Shown one piece after another: positions 25,562-33,359 of a stretch of 64,000 nt of DNA. The translations under genes were made by a program, and so were the position numbers. The notes below the pieces were generated by a model. The model did no database searches. It saw nothing but the letters and a program-made list of their open reading frames with translations, and was not told where the DNA came from. Numbering within the stretch: the first letter of the stretch is position 1; every line of letters begins with the position of its first letter. Source of the stretch: Mobilibacterium timonense (GTDB taxonomy: Bacteria; Bacillota; Clostridia; Peptostreptococcales; Anaerovoracaceae); assembly GCF_900155555.1 (NCBI RefSeq), contig NZ_FUHN01000007.1, forward strand, positions 181,362-245,361. The letters are read 5' to 3'.

Positions 25562-26404
25562 CTAGTCCCAACCAAAAAGAGATGGCTCCCTGTCTAATCG
25601 GCCGATACTTCCCATTTCTCCTTCGCTCAGAGAGAATTCCAGGCTCTCCAGATCTTCTTTCATGTGCTTTGCGCTACATGACTTTACGATCACGGGAATG
25701 CCGAGCTGGGTCAGACTTCTCAGCGCTATCTGAGAGACTGTCTTTTTACGCCGATCCGCTATCTCCCGCAGCACTTGCTCACCGTGGATAGCTTTTTTCC
25801 CCTGAGTGAGCGGCGCATATCCCTGCATGAGGGTACCTTTGAGGTCGAAGGTCTCCTTCCACTTCAGATTGCGGTGATATATGTGGCACTCCACCTGGTC
25901 CACCGCCGGTATGACCGAACAGTTATGAAGTAGTTCAAGGTATTCTTCATCGCTGAAGTTCGACACGCCGATCGATCGGACCAGACCGCTGTCCTGACAA
26001 TCTTCGAGGCCCTTGTACATTTCGGTGAAGTGCTCGTAAGGTTCGTGAAGCAGCACGAGGTCGAAGTATTCAAGTCCCATGATCCTGGCAGATCTCTTCA
26101 CTGACATGATAGTCTCTCTTCCGCCCATGTCCTCCGATACCTTTGTAATGACGAACATCTGGTTGCGGGAGATCCCTGCCGTACAACATCCACGGGCGAT
26201 GCCCTGCCCCACTTCTTCCTCATTTTCATACATCGGAGCCGTGTCAATAAGCCTGAAGCCTGTTTTTACAGCCATAGAGACGGTATCGACACATCTGTCA
26301 CCGGTGAGGCCATAGGTGCCGAACCCTATAAGCGGAATGGAATAACCGTTGTTGAGGCGTATCTGTCGCTCAATATCGTACATATAGTTGTTCAGTTCCT
26401 TCAT
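25562..26404 (-). CDS. Aldo/keto reductase
   Basis: This NADPH-dependent oxidoreductase of 280 residues has the full catalytic tetrad D54, Y59, K88 and H120 within a TIM barrel. The C-terminal IPVIVKSCSAKHMKEDL segment binds the cofactor. Substrate is unknown; 2,5-diketo-gluconate-type reductases are the nearest named group. Start choice is uncertain: ATG 26404 lacks a clear ribosome binding site and ATG 26383 has AAGGAA 12 bases upstream. The preceding terminator at 26456-26481 isolates it from the next minus-strand genes. Confidence 0.9.
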   Translation of the reverse strand: MKELNNYMYDIERQIRLNNGYSIPLIGFGTYGLTGDRCVDTVSMAVKTGFRLIDTAPMYENEEEVGQGIARGCCTAGISRNQMFVITKVSEDMGGRETIMSVKRSARIMGLEYFDLVLLHEPYEHFTEMYKGLEDCQDSGLVRSIGVSNFSDEEYLELLHNCSVIPAVDQVECHIYHRNLKWKETFDLKGTLMQGYAPLTQGKKAIHGEQVLREIADRRKKTVSQIALRSLTQLGIPVIVKSCSAKHMKEDLESLEFSLSEGEMGSIGRLDREPSLFGWD

Positions 26405-26455
26405 TAAAATGATATTTCTTTGTCATTTTACCATAGTTTGTACCGTGGTCCATAA

Positions 26456-26481
26456 TGAAAAATGCCCCGAAGTCCGGGGCA
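26456..26481 (-). terminator. Intrinsic terminator (minus strand)
   Basis: A 7-bp stem (26463-26469 with 26475-26481) is followed on the minus strand by T residues. It ends transcription of the small gene at 26495 and its upstream partners. Confidence 0.75.
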
Positions 26482-26494
26482 AGATCAACATGGT

Positions 26495-26737
26495 TCAAAG
26501 TATCTCTATCTGAGAAGGAGTACGTTTCACTAAATGATGTACAACGTTATCAGGCGGATCAATTTTATGGTAGTCCAGGCCCGATAATTCCGCCTCCAGT
26601 TTGTCGATTTTGTAATACCAGCGGTACATCCGTTCTATGTTGTCCATGTCACTTACATATGGGATATCGTACTCGATGCACCAGCTTTCGACGATCTCTG
26701 CCGCTTCCTCATCAGTCATGCCCGGACATTCAGGCAT
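26495..26737 (-). CDS. Small hypothetical protein
   Basis: This 80-residue acidic soluble protein is not recognised. It has no membrane span or cysteine pair, and is rich in Glu/Asp/Trp/Tyr in its first half (EIVESWCIEYDIPYVSDMDN). Codon usage resembles neighbours. It is followed by a terminator and sits 45 bases downstream of the ArsC/Spx-like gene on the same strand, which supports it as real. No good ribosome binding site is visible for ATG 26737 or for the internal ATG 26719. Confidence 0.5.
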   Translation of the reverse strand: MPECPGMTDEEAAEIVESWCIEYDIPYVSDMDNIERMYRWYYKIDKLEAELSGLDYHKIDPPDNVVHHLVKRTPSQIEIL

Positions 26738-26782
26738 GAGGACGTAGTCACTTGAGGCGTTGTATTCATAGCAGTGAGAGGC

Positions 26783-27136
26783 TTACAGCAGCTTATCCTC
26801 CCACTCGGACTCCTTGAATCCGGTCAGGATGACATCACCGTCCACCAGGAGGGGCCGCTTCACGAGCATGCCGTTGGTCGCAAGCAGCGAGAGCTGCTCG
26901 TCCTCGCTCATCTCCGGAAGTTTTTTCGACAGGCCCATCTCACGGTACGGGATCCCGCTCGTGTTCCAGAACTTCTTCAGAGGGAGGCCGCTGGCGCGGT
27001 AGTATCTCTCCAGCGTTTCCTTGTCCGGATTGTCGCCCTTAATATCTATGAGCTCGTACTCTATCCCCTTCTCATCAAGCCACTTCAGAGCCTTCTTGCA
27101 CGTGCTGCAGCGGTCATAGCAATAGATCTTCATCAT
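26783..27136 (-). CDS. ArsC/Spx-family thiol protein
   Basis: This 118-residue thioredoxin-fold protein has CSTC near its N-terminus and the family motif KRPLLVDGDVILTGF (R-P-hydrophobic with cis-Pro). It could be a Spx/MgsR-like RNA polymerase-binding regulator or a reductase. The CxxC and C-terminal pattern are typical of the YffB/Spx branch rather than true arsenate reductases. AAGGAGGG precedes two adjacent in-frame ATGs (27136, 27133); either may be used. It is 32 bases downstream of tag on the same strand. Confidence 0.85.
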   Translation of the reverse strand: MMKIYCYDRCSTCKKALKWLDEKGIEYELIDIKGDNPDKETLERYYRASGLPLKKFWNTSGIPYREMGLSKKLPEMSEDEQLSLLATNGMLVKRPLLVDGDVILTGFKESEWEDKLL

Positions 27137-27168
27137 GGTACCCTCCTTGATATTCAAATGATATTCGA

Positions 27169-27723
27169 CTATCTGTATGGACAGTCGATCAGATGATCGT
27201 TGACCATTCCTATGGCCTGCATGAAGGAATAGGTGATGACCGGTCCGACATAGCTCATCCCCCTCTTCTTCATGTCGCCGCTCATCTCCTTCGAGATCTC
27301 AGACTCAGCCGGGATCTGTGACGTTTCGGTCCAGTTACCGTCTATGACTCTACCCTCTGTGAAGCCCCACAGGTATGCATCGAATGATCCGAACTCCTCC
27401 TGGATCGACCTCACCGCCCGGGCATTTCTCCGTACGCTGAATATCTTGGATCTGTTGCGGATGAGAGATGCATCGCTCAGCAGTTTCTCGAGCTCCTCAT
27501 CTGTCATCGCCGCACACGCTTCTATGGAAAAGTCGTTGAACGCCGCCTTGTAGGCGTCGCGCTTGTGCATGATGGTCTTCCAGGAGAGGCCTGTGCTGGC
27601 GCCCTCGAGGCAAAGCATCTCGAACTGGAACCGGTCGTCATGGCTGACCTTGCACCATTCGTTTTCATGGTAATTCTCCAAAACAGGATCGCCTTCATAC
27701 CAGGCGCCGCAAGAGTTGCTCAT
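27169..27723 (-). CDS. tag: DNA-3-methyladenine glycosylase I (Tag)
   Basis: This 184-residue enzyme removes 3-methyladenine from alkylated DNA. The zinc-snap ligands are intact: C5, H19, H177 and C181. The helix-hairpin-helix region and the LSWKTIMHKRDAY and MSYVGPVITYSFMQAIG segments are typical. GAAGGGG is 8 bases before the ATG. It heads a small minus-strand group with the ArsC/Spx-like gene and the 80-residue protein. Confidence 0.95.
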   Translation of the reverse strand: MSNSCGAWYEGDPVLENYHENEWCKVSHDDRFQFEMLCLEGASTGLSWKTIMHKRDAYKAAFNDFSIEACAAMTDEELEKLLSDASLIRNRSKIFSVRRNARAVRSIQEEFGSFDAYLWGFTEGRVIDGNWTETSQIPAESEISKEMSGDMKKRGMSYVGPVITYSFMQAIGMVNDHLIDCPYR

Positions 27724-27846
27724 AGCTGTACCCCTTCACTTAAACGACTGTAAGTCTGACCTGAAGCACTTCCCCCGTCTCTCAGTCTGACTCTTCTTTT
27801 CTCCGTTGCCAATAGTGTAGCACATCGCATATGCTTTACGTGATAC

Positions 27847-27866
27847 GATATTTCGTGATATTTCGT
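27847..27866 (-). repeat. Tandem 10-bp direct repeat upstream of tag
   Basis: GATATTTCGT occurs twice head to tail (27847-27856, 27857-27866), one helix turn apart. It lies about 125 bases ahead of the tag start, a possible operator. No clear promoter boxes were identified next to it. Confidence 0.4.
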
Positions 27867-27913
27867 GGCTCGATGAATATCGAAGGAAAGTACGGACTAA
27901 AATGAATGGACCA

Positions 27914-27946
27914 CAAAAAAAGGGACCTCCGGATGGAGATCCCTTT
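27914..27946 (-). terminator. Intrinsic terminator after the DUF1097 gene
   Basis: A stem of 12 pairs with one mismatch (27919-27930 with 27935-27946) is followed on the minus strand by seven T. Confidence 0.85.
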
Positions 27947-27997
27947 CTATAAGGATTTCTGGAAGGTTCTATTAAATAGACAATAATATGTTATCGT

Positions 27998-28507
27998 CTA
28001 TTTATCTTTACTTCTGTTAAGCAGCTTGTGTATCCTGTCCATCAGAGCACCTACGTAGTACACTCCCACGAGCATAGCCACGGCGATCTGGATGAACAGC
28101 GATAGTCTTGGAGTTTCGGCATCCAGATTCATGGTCAGCATGCCGATGGCCCATCCTGCGAGCCACGAAGGCATATAAGTGTACTTCGGGGCCATGTTGG
28201 AAATCATGACCACCAGGAAGCCCATCACGAACAGTGTCAGGAAAAGCTGCAGATCGCCGTTGATGACAGGCCTCGCCATAACTTCAGCGGAGATCAGCGC
28301 CCAGAGATCTCCAAGGATGTACCCGATGGAGATCTTGAGGGCATCCTTGAACTGGTTGCTATTTGCCCCGTATATGCCGGCAGATATCAGTGCTATCGGT
28401 CCCACGGTATTCCCAACGTACGGAGCGCATACCGCCCATGCCGGAGGAAGTATCGCCACGAGGAGCGCAAGAGTAACGATATCCCTGTTAAATATCTTTT
28501 TCCCCAT
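27998..28507 (-). CDS. DUF1097 family membrane protein
   Basis: This 169-residue protein has about five membrane spans and the family features AVCAPYVGNTVGPIAL and PSWLAGWAIGM. Function is unknown. It starts 7 bases after the stop of the EthD-like gene and has only a weak ribosome binding site, so translation is probably coupled. Pairing with a soluble dimeric-barrel protein is a hint that both act on the same small compound. Confidence 0.75.
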   Translation of the reverse strand: MGKKIFNRDIVTLALLVAILPPAWAVCAPYVGNTVGPIALISAGIYGANSNQFKDALKISIGYILGDLWALISAEVMARPVINGDLQLFLTLFVMGFLVVMISNMAPKYTYMPSWLAGWAIGMLTMNLDAETPRLSLFIQIAVAMLVGVYYVGALMDRIHKLLNRSKDK

Positions 28508-28514
28508 GACCGTA

Positions 28515-29387
28515 CTATCTCATGGTGATGTAACCGTGATACTGGGTCATGTTGTCGGATCTGGCGATATCCGACAGGAAAATGCCTGTGAAGCCATAAG
28601 ATTTCTTCAGATACGGGAAGTCAGGCGTCTCGGCCCACTCAGGCTTGCGACACTTCTGGGAGGCCTTTTCCACTGCGTGTACCCATGCGCTCTGGCAAGG
28701 GAACCACATCTCAACGAGCCTGTCGAAGTCGCAGTTGTTCACTTCCTTCATGATCCTGCTGGAAAGGCATCTCGTGACCTCATGGCAGTCCGTGAAGGCA
28801 GGAATGAATTCTTCTGTGAGCCACTTGTCTCCCTCGTCACGTGTTACACCCTCAGGATATCTCACCATGAACTGCCATCTGTAGTTAGGTCCGTCTTCTA
28901 CGGTCCTTCCCTCGCCCTTGAAGTCGTCTTCCCACCAGACAGGAACGAAGGCGAACACGAAAGGAACCGTGCCCAGCTTCTCGTTGCCCTTTGTGGATCT
29001 TGCGTCATCACCTTCGAAATTCTGCTCTTCACTCTTGTCGATAAATCTGGAGTGTCCTTCATCCGGAAGGTTGTTCTGCCATACGAGGACATCCTTAGGG
29101 AAGTATTCGGTAAGAGCCTTGTGATGTACGAATTCCCTGATGTCGTTAGGATTTGCCAGCCAGTAGTGCTCCGTCATCTGCATCCTGACCGTGCCGAACC
29201 TCTCCCCTCCCGGAGGAACAGGAAGAGCCTGGTAGAATGCGTACTTGGATACATAAGGTCCAAACTGGGAGATGCTGTCCGGAACGTGATATCTGTACAG
29301 CCAGTTCTCAAGTTTGATCCTGTAGTCCTCATGAGCCAGATCTACAAAGATAAGGCTTCTGACAGGGTAAAAGTCAGGTCTTTTCAT
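28515..29387 (-). CDS. Putative EthD-like dimeric alpha/beta-barrel protein
   Basis: This 290-residue soluble protein has two halves that both look like ferredoxin-like dimeric-barrel domains (about 8-105 and 165-280). The first has SLIFVDL-HEDYR and WLYRYHVPDSISQFGPYVSKY, resembling EthD/antibiotic-biosynthesis-monooxygenase-type sequences with a conserved His. The second repeats the strand-helix pattern around YRWQFMVRYPEGVTRDEG. Family assignment is tentative and no enzyme activity is known. AGAAGGGA is 8 bases before ATG. It is separated from the upstream flavoprotein by a strong terminator-like hairpin but shares strand and order. Confidence 0.5.
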   Translation of the reverse strand: MKRPDFYPVRSLIFVDLAHEDYRIKLENWLYRYHVPDSISQFGPYVSKYAFYQALPVPPGGERFGTVRMQMTEHYWLANPNDIREFVHHKALTEYFPKDVLVWQNNLPDEGHSRFIDKSEEQNFEGDDARSTKGNEKLGTVPFVFAFVPVWWEDDFKGEGRTVEDGPNYRWQFMVRYPEGVTRDEGDKWLTEEFIPAFTDCHEVTRCLSSRIMKEVNNCDFDRLVEMWFPCQSAWVHAVEKASQKCRKPEWAETPDFPYLKKSYGFTGIFLSDIARSDNMTQYHGYITMR

Positions 29388-29430
29388 GTTGTTCCCTTCT
29401 TTCTTCTCATTTTGAAATGCCGTGATATAG

Positions 29431-29460
29431 AGTTAAAAGAGCCTGACGGCTCTTTTAACT
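29431..29460 (-). terminator. Terminator or attenuator between the flavoprotein and EthD-like genes
   Basis: A perfect 13-bp stem (29431-29443 with 29448-29460) with a 4-base loop contains a T4 tract in its minus-strand 3' arm. It probably lowers expression of the two downstream genes. Confidence 0.75.
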
Positions 29461-29491
29461 GCAATGGCATGGATAAACTTTATCTGCTATA

Positions 29492-30469
29492 TTACTTTGA
29501 TGGGGATGGAGTAGGCTCGATGACAGAAGTGTAATGAGCCTTGCGGCGCTTGAACTCCTCGTCCTTGTAAAGTCCCATGAGCCTTCCTTCATTCTCAAAG
29601 ATGTCGTCTCCGTGGAGCTTCTTTCCGGAGAGGAGGTCATGGGCGTGGAACTCTTCAGCAGGATCGAACTTAAGAGTCATTGCTCCGTCCTCTACTACCA
29701 GCTTGCCCTTGAGTCCGCACAGCTCGCATTCAGCGATATCCGTGCCAGGGTGGATGTAGAAGTTGTTACCGTGGCAGTGAGGACATGCGCTCTTCTTGCC
29801 CTTCCAGTAGTCGAGCTTGTCGTTGTCAGGATCGAATATCATTAGATGTCTGTCGATCATGTCCTGGGCTGCGTCTACCAGGTTGTTGGCGATCTCTCTC
29901 ATGCGCTCCACCTTGTCATCCTGCATGATGACATCCTTGGACCAGGAGAAATAATCGTTGTCAACTACCTTCCAGCCAGGGCTCATAGCCAGCATGGCGT
30001 GGTCAGTCTCCACCCTTACGGCCCAGTCGGATCCGCCTATGCCGACGAAGGAGATGGCCTTCTGCTTGAAGTACTTCATGTCCAGAGGCTGTTTGCCCTG
30101 AGCCTTCATCTTCTCGGAACATCCCAGAAGAAGACCGGTGTCGTGTCCAGGTCCCATCCTGTCCATGAGGTTATGGAAAAGTCCCGTGCATCCTGATTCG
30201 AAGATAGGATCTACGAAGAGAACGCCGTCAGCATCAATCATTTTCTCGTAGAACGCCTTGAAGTCGTCTTGCTGGGAACATACCATTCCCTTACCCATAA
30301 CCAGTCCCCTCGAGCAGGCAACACAACCTGTGCAAGGTTTGATGTCCCAGTCGAAGAGGTGGATGAACTCGATCTCAGCACCCCTTTCCTTTGCTGCCTC
30401 AAGAGCCACACGGCACATAGTGTCGTTGTTTCCGTTTTTTGTTCCCAGTGAAACTCCCAGAATTTTCAT
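29492..30469 (-). CDS. NADPH-dependent FMN reductase with C-terminal zinc ribbon
   Basis: This 325-residue protein begins with a flavodoxin-like fold (ILGVSLGTKNGNND binds FMN phosphate). A cysteine set CTGCVAC-x12-C near residues 46-65 resembles the cluster-binding loop of iron-sulfur flavoproteins. After about residue 225 a CPHC-x-CELC zinc ribbon is appended, which is uncommon. It is probably a redox protein moving electrons to a small substrate. AGGAGG precedes the ATG. Its neighbours are a LysR regulator, a small membrane protein and the EthD-like/DUF1097 pair. Confidence 0.8.
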   Translation of the reverse strand: MKILGVSLGTKNGNNDTMCRVALEAAKERGAEIEFIHLFDWDIKPCTGCVACSRGLVMGKGMVCSQQDDFKAFYEKMIDADGVLFVDPIFESGCTGLFHNLMDRMGPGHDTGLLLGCSEKMKAQGKQPLDMKYFKQKAISFVGIGGSDWAVRVETDHAMLAMSPGWKVVDNDYFSWSKDVIMQDDKVERMREIANNLVDAAQDMIDRHLMIFDPDNDKLDYWKGKKSACPHCHGNNFYIHPGTDIAECELCGLKGKLVVEDGAMTLKFDPAEEFHAHDLLSGKKLHGDDIFENEGRLMGLYKDEEFKRRKAHYTSVIEPTPSPSK

Positions 30470-30525
30470 TTGCTTCCTCCTGTCAAATGCTTGAAATATA
30501 TTCAGTCGAATATGGATCGATAAAC

Positions 30526-30999
30526 TTATCTGTGCTGATAGTCAGCCGGCTCGTGGCAGATCTTTCTGCTGAGTGTATCGGCCGGGCCGTTGCAGATGAG
30601 GGCGATAACATATGCTGTCACGTAGCAAGGAATGAATGTACCAAGTGCTGCCAGAATGAAAACATTAAAAGGCTGATGTGCGATCAGGAGAACTCCTACG
30701 GCAGCAAGAACCAGGTCAAGAATAACAGTGAAAACAAAAGCTACCAGCACGTTGAACAGGAGTCCGAACTTTCTTGTAGCTGGCTGTGCGAACTTCGATG
30801 CGAAAGCGAATCCCCACTTAGGGAACGGGATAAACATATTGATCAGGAAAGTGATAATGTACGCCAGAATCACATTCATTACGAATGCCTGTGGTGTCAG
30901 ATTGTGTCCTACCAGCAGTGCCACCAGTGTTACAACGATACTCATCGGCAGATCCATTATCAAAGCATTTACTGCCATAAGCTTTTTGCTTTTTTGCAT
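30526..30999 (-). CDS. Small membrane protein of unknown family
   Basis: This 157-residue protein has four predicted membrane spans (about 8-30, 35-58, 78-105, 110-140). It could belong to the DUF2798-type group, but I do not recognise it securely. ATG 30999 was chosen because AGGAGGAG lies 8 bases upstream; the longer frame from 31086 has none. It lies between a LysR regulator and the flavoprotein gene, on the same strand. Confidence 0.6.
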   Translation of the reverse strand: MQKSKKLMAVNALIMDLPMSIVVTLVALLVGHNLTPQAFVMNVILAYIITFLINMFIPFPKWGFAFASKFAQPATRKFGLLFNVLVAFVFTVILDLVLAAVGVLLIAHQPFNVFILAALGTFIPCYVTAYVIALICNGPADTLSRKICHEPADYQHR

Positions 31000-31119
31000 T
31001 GTTCTGTCTCCTCCTGCAAAGCAGCTGAACATCTCGTGAAAAGAATAACATCTTGCAAGACGATAATATAGAACATGCACGATCATGTAAAATCGTTATA
31101 ACGTCATTAAGTTCATAAC

Positions 31120-32043
31120 CTATTGGTTATCATAAGTGCAGAACCACGGTGCAGTTGAAAAGGCTTCTGCGGTCACGGCCTCCAGGAGATCCGCAGCGGT
31201 GGCGATTGTAGGCCGCTCATCCCTTGAAACTGTTACGATAGACATGTCATCGGATATGTCGAGATCCATGTGATTTATGTCGGAAGAATTGATAGCCCAG
31301 TTCCAGCTGTCCGCGAAGGCGACTCCCATATCGTTGCGCACATAGGTGATCATGGCCTCAAAATTGTGCACGAATTTTATCTCCGGCGTGAATCCGAAAG
31401 GCTTGCAGTAGGACTGCACTATCCTCTCCACTACTTTGTCGTCGATGCATGTCGGAGCCACGAAGAGAGCGTCCCTGAAATCGCCCATCGCAGGCTTCTC
31501 TATCTCCGCGTACCTGCTCCTGGAGGAATACATCAGCACCTTCTTCGCCTTTCCAATGTCGTTGCAGGAAAAATCCTCCAGGTCGTAGAGGCTGTTGTGA
31601 AGGGACATTGCCAGGTCCAGCCGCCCACTGAGCACCGAGGCGGCCAGCTCTTTTACACCTGCACAGTCTATCTCTATTTCTATGTCCGGAAAAACCTCTC
31701 TGAGCCTTCGGTTGAACTGCGGTAGTATCATTGTGAGATCCCACCCTTCAAGAAAGCCTACCTTGAGAGATCGCCTCTCTCTGTCCTGAAGGAGGATCGC
31801 CTTCTGAGTCACGTTTTTCCTCTCTGCTTTATAGTTGCCGAAGAATTCGTAAAAAAGCTTTCCCGCTTCAGTGAGCTCTGTGCGCTTGTTGTTGCGGTAG
31901 AAGAGCTTTACCCCCAGTTCCTCTTCCATCAGTTTGATCTGCTTTGATATCGCCGGCTGGGAAACGTAAAGCTCCTGGGATGTCTTCGTGAAGCTGAGGT
32001 TGGTGCCAACAGCCATGAAATAATCTATCTGCAAGTCGTTCAT
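31120..32043 (-). CDS. LysR-family transcriptional regulator
   Basis: This 307-residue protein has an N-terminal winged helix (residues 1-60; SFTKTSQELYVSQPAISKQIKLMEEELG) and a substrate-binding effector domain (about 90-300). LysR proteins usually control adjacent genes in response to a pathway metabolite. Here the regulator is first in line with the membrane protein, flavoprotein, EthD-like and DUF1097 genes, so these are its likely targets. GAGG is 7 bases before ATG. Confidence 0.92.
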   Translation of the reverse strand: MNDLQIDYFMAVGTNLSFTKTSQELYVSQPAISKQIKLMEEELGVKLFYRNNKRTELTEAGKLFYEFFGNYKAERKNVTQKAILLQDRERRSLKVGFLEGWDLTMILPQFNRRLREVFPDIEIEIDCAGVKELAASVLSGRLDLAMSLHNSLYDLEDFSCNDIGKAKKVLMYSSRSRYAEIEKPAMGDFRDALFVAPTCIDDKVVERIVQSYCKPFGFTPEIKFVHNFEAMITYVRNDMGVAFADSWNWAINSSDINHMDLDISDDMSIVTVSRDERPTIATAADLLEAVTAEAFSTAPWFCTYDNQ

Positions 32044-32075
32044 TTTGCTGCCTCATAAAAAGAATCTCGATACAA

Positions 32076-32101
32076 CAAAAGCTGCCTGGATATCAGGCAG
32101 C
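32076..32101 (-). terminator. Intrinsic terminator of the alaS-purine operon
   Basis: An 8-bp perfect stem (32081-32088 with 32094-32101) is followed on the minus strand by TTTTG. Confidence 0.8.
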
Positions 32102-32114
32102 CTGAGATTCCGTT

Positions 32115-33302
32115 CTAGTGGTGGAAAAGCCTTATACCGTTGCACACCATTACCAGATCGTGCTGGTTGCAGTAGTCGAGCACAACATCGTCTCTTGTCG
32201 AGCCTCCCGGCTGTACGATGTACTTTACGCCGCTCTGGATGGCTCTCTCGATGTTGTCGCTGAACGGGAAGAAAGCATCAGATGCCAGAACGACATTTTC
32301 TTCCTTTGCCAGAAGGGCTCTCTTCTCGGCGATGGTAAAAGGCTCCGGCTTTTCAGTGAACTTCTCTTCCCAGTCGATCTCAATTGCCGCCTCGGGAGTT
32401 TCCTCGAGAGCGATGTACCTGTCAAGGAAGTTGTCCTTGTCAGGCCTTTTCACACCTTCCTTCCAAGGAAGGCTTAGCACCTTGTCGGACTGCCTGAGGA
32501 ACCAGTTGTCTGCCTTGCCTCCGGCAAGCCTGGTGCAGTGCACTCTGGACTGCTGCCCGGCGCCGATGCCAATGCACTGGCCGTCATAGGCGAATGCCAC
32601 TGAGTTGGACTGGGTATACTTCAAGGCTATAAGGGCGATGATCATGTTCTCCTTAGCCTCATCAGGCAGTTCCTTATTCTCCGTGACGATGTTAGTGAGA
32701 CACGAGCGATCCAGTTTCACGTCGTTGTGTTTCTGTGAAAAGGTAACTCCGTAGACCTGCTTCTTCTCCACAGCAGCCGGCTCGTAGGAAGGATCCATCT
32801 TGAGCACCAGGTAGCGGCCGCTCTTCTTCTTTTCCAGAATATCCAGTGCCTCCTGAGTGTACCCCGGAGCTATGATCCCGTCTGACACCTCTCTCTTGAT
32901 CAGTCTGGCGCAGGTCTCGTCACATACATCGCTGAGTGCGATGAAATCACCGAACGAAGACATTCTGTCTGTACCCCTGGCCCTCGCGTAGGCAGTGGCT
33001 ATCAGTGAATCATCGAGGCCTTGTATATCGTCGACGAAGCAAGCCTTCTTGAGCCTGTCGCTCATCTTTCTGCCTATGGCGGCAGATGTCGGGCTGACGT
33101 GCTTGAACGAAGCCGCGGCAGGCATGTCAAGGGCCTGTTTGAGCTCCTTCACGAGCTGCCAGCTGTTCAGTGCGTCCAGCAGGTTTATGTATCCGGGTTT
33201 GCCGTTCAGCACCTCAAACGGCAGGTCAGACCCGTCCTCCATGGAAACAGAGGCAGGCTTCTGATTCGGATTGCGTCCGTATTTTAATTCCATTGAATTC
33301 AT
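32115..33302 (-). CDS. Stand-alone AICAR transformylase (PurH C-terminal-type)
   Basis: This roughly 395-residue protein corresponds to the formyltransferase domain of PurH without the N-terminal IMP cyclohydrolase domain. It would transfer a formyl group from 10-formyl-THF to AICAR. Family features include KYGRNPNQKPA at the N-terminus, AASFKHVSPTSAA with the catalytic Lys-His pair, and SNSVAFAYDGQCIGIGAGQQSRVHC. The start at 33302 follows GGGAG. The missing cyclohydrolase activity is supplied by the gene at 34833, two genes upstream in the same operon. Confidence 0.92.
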   Translation of the reverse strand: MNSMELKYGRNPNQKPASVSMEDGSDLPFEVLNGKPGYINLLDALNSWQLVKELKQALDMPAAASFKHVSPTSAAIGRKMSDRLKKACFVDDIQGLDDSLIATAYARARGTDRMSSFGDFIALSDVCDETCARLIKREVSDGIIAPGYTQEALDILEKKKSGRYLVLKMDPSYEPAAVEKKQVYGVTFSQKHNDVKLDRSCLTNIVTENKELPDEAKENMIIALIALKYTQSNSVAFAYDGQCIGIGAGQQSRVHCTRLAGGKADNWFLRQSDKVLSLPWKEGVKRPDKDNFLDRYIALEETPEAAIEIDWEEKFTEKPEPFTIAEKRALLAKEENVVLASDAFFPFSDNIERAIQSGVKYIVQPGGSTRDDVVLDYCNQHDLVMVCNGIRLFHH

Positions 33303-33359
33303 TCTTCTAGCTCCCGTCTCAAAGTGTTCTGTCAGTCGATAGTAGAAACACACGATGAA

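Noticed and set aside
28179-29534. A 451-codon plus-strand open frame opposite the DUF1097 and EthD-like genes
   Set aside because: It is the complementary shadow of two well-supported minus-strand genes with ribosome binding sites. Its translation shows no domain and is rich in unusual residues.
30439-31071. A 210-codon plus-strand open frame over the small membrane protein gene
   Set aside because: It lies opposite a clear minus-strand gene with AGGAGGAG, has low-complexity polar composition and no ribosome binding site.
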